From positions 1,054,001 to 1,118,000 of the forward strand of contig JAMYGW020000003.1 of the NCBI GenBank assembly GCA_025617375.2: a DNA stretch of 64,000 bases, written 5' to 3'. The stretch is from Acarospora socialis. Lineage: Eukaryota > Ascomycota > Lecanoromycetes > Acarosporales > Acarosporaceae. The notes under the pieces are model-generated. The model saw only the letters and a list, made by a program, of their open reading frames with translations, was not told the origin of the DNA and ran no database searches. How positions within the stretch are numbered: position 1 is the first letter of the stretch; every line of letters begins with the position of its first letter. Both the position numbers and the translations under genes were made by a program. Shown piece after piece: positions 59,593-64,000 of this stretch.

Positions 59593-60046
59593 CAAGGCTT
59601 CGATGTTAGGTGGAATGGTTGCGAGCACTCTTTCATGCTTGTCGACATGTGGAATTGGTGTCTTCCCGTATGGCGGTTGAATAATGATGAACCAGATGAG
59701 ACTTAGATGCACTTTGCGATGCAGCGGCCGGATGCCTGTCCCCCTGACGTCGGCGCGGGTGGCTCCGTGCTTGGCAAGCTAAGGCTTCCGGGGAAAGCCG
59801 TCGATCATCAAGGTTGAGGAAGTTATCACGGTTGACCCCAAACATCCACTAAGAGAAAGCCCTTCATTGACTGTAGAAGTGGTGATGTCCACTATGTTCC
59901 ACTTCTAGGACGTCAGTACTCTTGCAGAGGATTTTGGTGAATCGCCATCAACTGATACCAAGCTAGAGCGCCTCCAACAAAGGATATCTACGGTTTCTCC
60001 TACGAAAGGTGTTTCTAGCTTCACCACCTTCCCTGGCCAATCTGCC
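59593..60046. promoter_or_regulatory. Divergent promoter region, SYS1 / COA6
   Basis: A 454-bp region between two divergent starts, so it should hold both promoters. No specific element was recognised. Confidence 0.5.
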
Positions 60047-60459
60047 ATGGGAATCTTTTCAACAGGCGCCACCACGGAACCCAGTCCCAAGGCCTCCACC
60101 GACGGCGCCTTCCAAGCTCCGAACCGTACGGAGAGAGCACATTGCTGGGAAGCCCGCGACGCCTTCTTCAAATGCCTGGATCACCACAGTATCATTGATA
60201 GCATCAAGGAGCACAGTTTGGCTGGAGAAAGGTGTGGCAGAGAAGGGCAGGCGTTCGAAAGGGATTGTGCGAGCAGCTGGGTGAGTGGCAGAAGGAGCCC
60301 ATGATCCGTGAGGTGCCGGTTTTGACTGTGGAATAGGTTCAATACTTCAAGAAGCGGCGAGTGATGGAACACAATAAGAACCAGACGCTCGAGAAGCTTA
60401 AGGCCGAAGGTGTGAGGCCTCTACCTGGAGGTGGCGGCGGGCCCGGAACTTTACCTTAA
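60047..60459 (+). CDS. coa6: Cytochrome c oxidase assembly factor 6
   Basis: Coa6 is an intermembrane-space protein that helps deliver copper to the CuA site of cytochrome oxidase subunit 2. Exons 60047-60280 and 60337-60459 give 118 aa. The twin-cysteine CHCH fold is clear: C33-X9-C43 (HCWEARDAFFKCLD) and C63-X10-C74 (RCGREGQAFERDC), the CX9C..CX10C spacing specific to Coa6. It is followed across the intron by SWVQYFKKRRVMEHNKNQTL, the usual end block. A Gly-rich tail (GGGGGPGTLP) closes it. Import would use the Mia40 route; no presequence is needed or seen. An overlapping frame in another phase begins at 60009 and is not coding. Confidence 0.95.
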
Positions 60460-63400
60460 CCACGAGCATAACACAGCGTCTTTCGCACCCTTTTCTCCAC
60501 TTACCTTTAGGACTGTACAGTAGATTGGGCGTCTACAGCATATTTCAGGCGTCACGAGGCGGAAAGGCAGTGCCGTCACACGAATGTACTCCGCTCGCAA
60601 CGCCAGCATCTGGTCGTTCCGACGGGAGGTTGTTGACTGGCCGTTACAAATGGACATGGTGCCAGGGTACTCAACAATTATCGCTCCATACCAACGGTTT
60701 TGCCAACTATCAGCCAGATCACAATTTCCCGATATTCCTGCCCCAGTACTCCCATATTCAGGGCAATCAAAGCTGTCATAGTCACCTGGACTTGATTCAC
60801 ATTACGTCACTATGGACGTGGAAGGTGCCTCGGTCCCAGCCTACCAGGCAAGGAGATGTGCTTGAGGGTAGGATGGCGCTCATCGGAAGATGCGGGGCAA
60901 CTTCTCATACCTATACGTGGGGTTCGAACTTGGTCGTCTTCACTCCTCGCCAGATCTCCGCTACTTTGTACTGAGGGGGAAGTCTGCTCCGAGGGAGGGT
61001 TTCGGAGCGCGGCTCTAATAACAGTAGAGAAACATTATCAAGCAACTTCTCGTAGACTACGCGTAAGTCGCTGCTTGGCGTTTGCTTAGTCGAACCATGG
61101 CTTCCCATGGCTTCCTGATAAACGAACGCCAAGAACCGAAATAAAAGCCAAATTGATTACACGTACGGCCTTGACGCTCACGACAGGACGCCGAGAAACC
61201 GATTCCGCAAATCAGAGGAAACACAGCAATTAAAACATTGTCTCAAAAATCGGAAACCTTGATTTATGGTCCACAACATTTGGCCAGGGAGAAAGCCCGC
61301 GAGCTTCACACCAGATGTGCGTGCCGCATTCAGATAGAGTTGGGAAAGCGGCATGCACTCGGGTCCGAGATAAGTTTAGGTTTGAACAGCTTTATGCTTA
61401 CCTGCAAGTGTCCTCCTCCACTCGAAAGCTTGGCTTACTCTAAAAGCACGTCTGTCGAAATGCCCTCGCTCTCTCCTTCGCTGGCACAAGCCACCTGGAG
61501 AGATTAGTGACCGTCAATATCACTGGCGCACACAAGGCCTACAAGCCATTACTCAAGAGTCAAGGATACATATCTTATTATTGCTGCGCTTTCCGAAAGT
61601 GCTCCCTGATATGGCATGCTCACTGTAAGGTGCAAAAAATAGCCTAGCTGACGTTTCACCAGTTGGGGGCGGAAGCTGTTCAATAATGCCCCCACTCCTC
61701 GAGCTGTGGCACCACTGTACACGAGGCGACGAAGCCACAAACAGGACCTTACAACTCCGGTATCTCCTTACCTTTATGCTCGTAAGGTATCGTACAAGTA
61801 CTCTACCTAAGACACATAAATTTCACTCTCGGGGCATGGAAAGTAAGCTTATAAAGATTAGTAAGGTGTGACTGCGGATGCAGATGCGGACTTAATGGTT
61901 AACTTTATCTCAAGGCTTGGCATCCAAGGAGCTTATTGCAAGACTTCGGTACCGCGGTGACTGACTCGGTATCCCTTATATTTGGACAAAGTAGGGAGAC
62001 TCTTGTCGTACTCTACCTACTCTCGAAGCGCCAATCGGCCAACGGATGGAAGCGTTCTTTTTCCCTCGATGGTAAGATAGGGCCGCTCCCCGCTCAACAG
62101 CCGGTTATATCTATTATTGTTCCTTACGTCCCCAGGAGCTGACGCGGCCTTCAACCAACGTTCAAGGGACAATTCGCTGTCGTTCCTTACCGTCATCATC
62201 AATACTCATTACCGGAGGCAGAGGTTTTCCGAAGCCTTGGATATCGTTGGCGCCTTGTAACCACTCCGTAATCCGAAGGCATCTCTGGTGTATAGATCTC
62301 CCCGAACTAGACCGATCCTCATGCTCCTATCGGCTTTAGATATGCTCTGTGGAGTCGGTGGATATATATCAAGACGCTCAAACACGAGCTCGCTGTACAA
62401 GCTACAGAGGGCATTTCACTTCTAAAACGTGCACACAAGGACCACGTTGCAGCAAGGCTACCGTCTACTTCCCAGCTCGAACAGGTATCGATACCTCGTT
62501 GCAGCAGCTTATACTCCGGCGACATGGAAACCTAAGAGGCAGACACAACTCCCTGTACTGGGAAGGATGCCAACATGCTTTGCACGAATGTTGCGCCTCG
62601 TTCTCAACATGACCTTGGCTCTGAGACAATTAACGGCGATGCAATAATGTGGGTCAGGTAATAATTATCGGGTAGGATCTGACACGAGCTGGGATGTTTT
62701 CAAGGCTTCCAATAATGTCCTATCCAGCATGTAAAGTAACTGCATCGTACTTGGCTGGGTCAGATCATGATTGCAGGCATCGGAAAAGACGGACTCCTCC
62801 AAACAATCCAAATACTCGGCATGACTTTACACTTTCGTGGCGTCATTCAAGCTTAAAAGGATTCAATCACTTCGCCTTTCGGCGCCGGCTTTTGACGACA
62901 TCCACATCCGCATCATCTTACGAGGAGGGCTACCAAGATGTCACAGCCATGCAGGTCTTGAAGGTAACTTCAGGTTCATTTTGCTGCAGGTGGTATCTAC
63001 GAACAACTCAAGGCAAGTATCATAGTACCTGCTCCAACAGTCTATGCAGTTCGCCAGGCTGCATCGATCCCTTTGCTGTACAAAAATAAAAGTTCATCCT
63101 GACAAACATTGCCATGTGGTCACTGGTTCGTCTCTTCTTTAGGGATCAAGCAAAGCTGGACTTTTGAAGTAAAACCTCAGCAAGAAGGACAACACAAGAT
63201 GTGTCGGACATGCGGGGAGGCTTGAAGAAACTATCGGGTCATGGTTTCTTAATAATGCGCCGTCATTGATAATTAGAAAGCAACAGGTGGAAGTGTAAAT
63301 TACCAGACATCATCGTCTGGTATTATTGGGCGACTGATTAAGGTATCAGTTATGCTTAACTGGGGTGGTACCTTGTACATACTACTTGAACTCTAAAGCC

Positions 63401-64000
63401 ACCTTATTCACCCTTAGGTACTCTAACGTTAAGGTTACTTTATAGTTACTTATAGCGTTGGCTTAGAGGCTAAGCTATCAGTCAGCAGTTGACCAATGAT
63501 ACATGATTACGTTAGGTGGACCTCTCTGGAAGCCTCGAAGGGTGGATTGATGTGATTGATTACTGTATCTACTAGAGTAGCATCAAACATAACCAACATA
63601 CCCACTCCCTTTTGTTGTACTCCGTACTGCTCAATTATCATCGGCGTGTACCTTAGGTCCTCTGAGGGATGACAAAAGCTCGTGGACTGTGCGTGGAAAC
63701 TGCCAAGACGTCACTGTTTATAGAACAACGACCCCAACACAGCAGACAATCTGTGCCACAATCCTTTCAGGTGTACCCATAGTCTTACTGTGGCCGTTCC
63801 ACGTCAACCAACACAACGGACGTTGAAACCAGATCGTCAAATACCCATATCTCCGAGTCACACAACATCGGGCAGACTACCAGCGCTCAGCTATGTTACC
63901 CGGACCACTATGTGAACCATTGCAAAACTGATCCTACAATCATTTGTGAGTCTCGCTGTCCCTTCTTCTCCATCAGATAGTGTTGCTCGCCGTTGTTTCT
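60460..64000. other. Gene-poor 3.5-kb end of the window
   Basis: No convincing gene was found on either strand; frames up to 149 codons (60525-60974) and 131 codons (62694-63089) have no domain, splice support or protein-like composition. A small hairpin (taccagac, 6-base loop, gtctggta) lies at 63301-63322. GTACC-type words occur near 63367-63420. A gene start just beyond the edge is possible, since the last 100 bases are pyrimidine-rich. Confidence 0.5.

Noticed and set aside
60901-60960. ggggttcgaac resembling a tRNA B-box
   Set aside because: No matching A-box, anticodon arm or acceptor stem could be folded around it.

Overview
The window looks like nuclear DNA of a filamentous ascomycete (Pezizomycotina). 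Genes are split by short 50-90 nt introns with GTRNGY donors, CTNAY branch sites and YAG acceptors. The gene set is typical of that group: a NoxB-type NADPH oxidase, Zn2Cys6 and two-finger C2H2 regulators, P450, DUF2434, a DUF7726-like protein and a serine/threonine-rich wall-type protein. A Dothideomycete is my best guess, but that is inference from protein resemblance only. No bacterial, viral or LTR-type sequence was recognised.

Layout. 1-3328: 3' two thirds of SEC24 (COPII coat), cut by the window edge. 3329-9549: gene-poor 6 kb with simple repeats and GTACC-rich words. 9550-11387: Zn2Cys6 regulator carrying an AT-hook. 12541-16110: decayed full-size ABCG transporter. 17025-19380: secreted Ser/Thr-rich protein with a tandemly duplicated exon-intron unit. 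20080-21241: protein with two DUF7726-like repeats. 22462-22726: inverted-repeat (MITE-like) element with perfect 42-bp arms. 23075-24863: cytochrome P450. 25585-27242 (-): DUF2434 membrane protein. 28093-29962 (-): disordered proline-rich protein. 30280-31586 (-): ECO1 cohesin acetyltransferase. 32630-33962 (-): doubtful multi-exon gene. 35067-36017 (-): microbial-type PARG. 37651-39422: mitochondrial asparaginyl-tRNA synthetase. 40379-41243: UBC4/5 E2 enzyme. 41948-42793: F-box-like protein. 43867-45804: NoxB. 46464-46959 (-): GFA/CENP-V enzyme. 47620-49377: anion:cation symporter-type MFS permease. 50616-52908 (-): two-finger C2H2 regulator. 55407-56813 (-): COG5. 57245-57876: unknown small secreted protein. 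58263-58401: cluster of palindromes. 58879-59592 (-): SYS1. 60047-60459: COA6. 60460-64000: nothing recognised.

Most genes are unrelated housekeeping loci rather than a cluster. Three (SEC24, COG5, SYS1) serve ER-Golgi traffic, and two (AsnRS, COA6) serve mitochondria. No polyketide, peptide or terpene synthase core lies near the P450, so a biosynthetic cluster is not supported. Gene models were spliced by eye, and the codon phases of all reported models sum to complete frames except where stated. The points most worth a second look are the MITE-like element with telomere-like interior, the exon-intron tandem duplication, the palindrome cluster, the unknown secreted protein and the GC-AG intron in NoxB.
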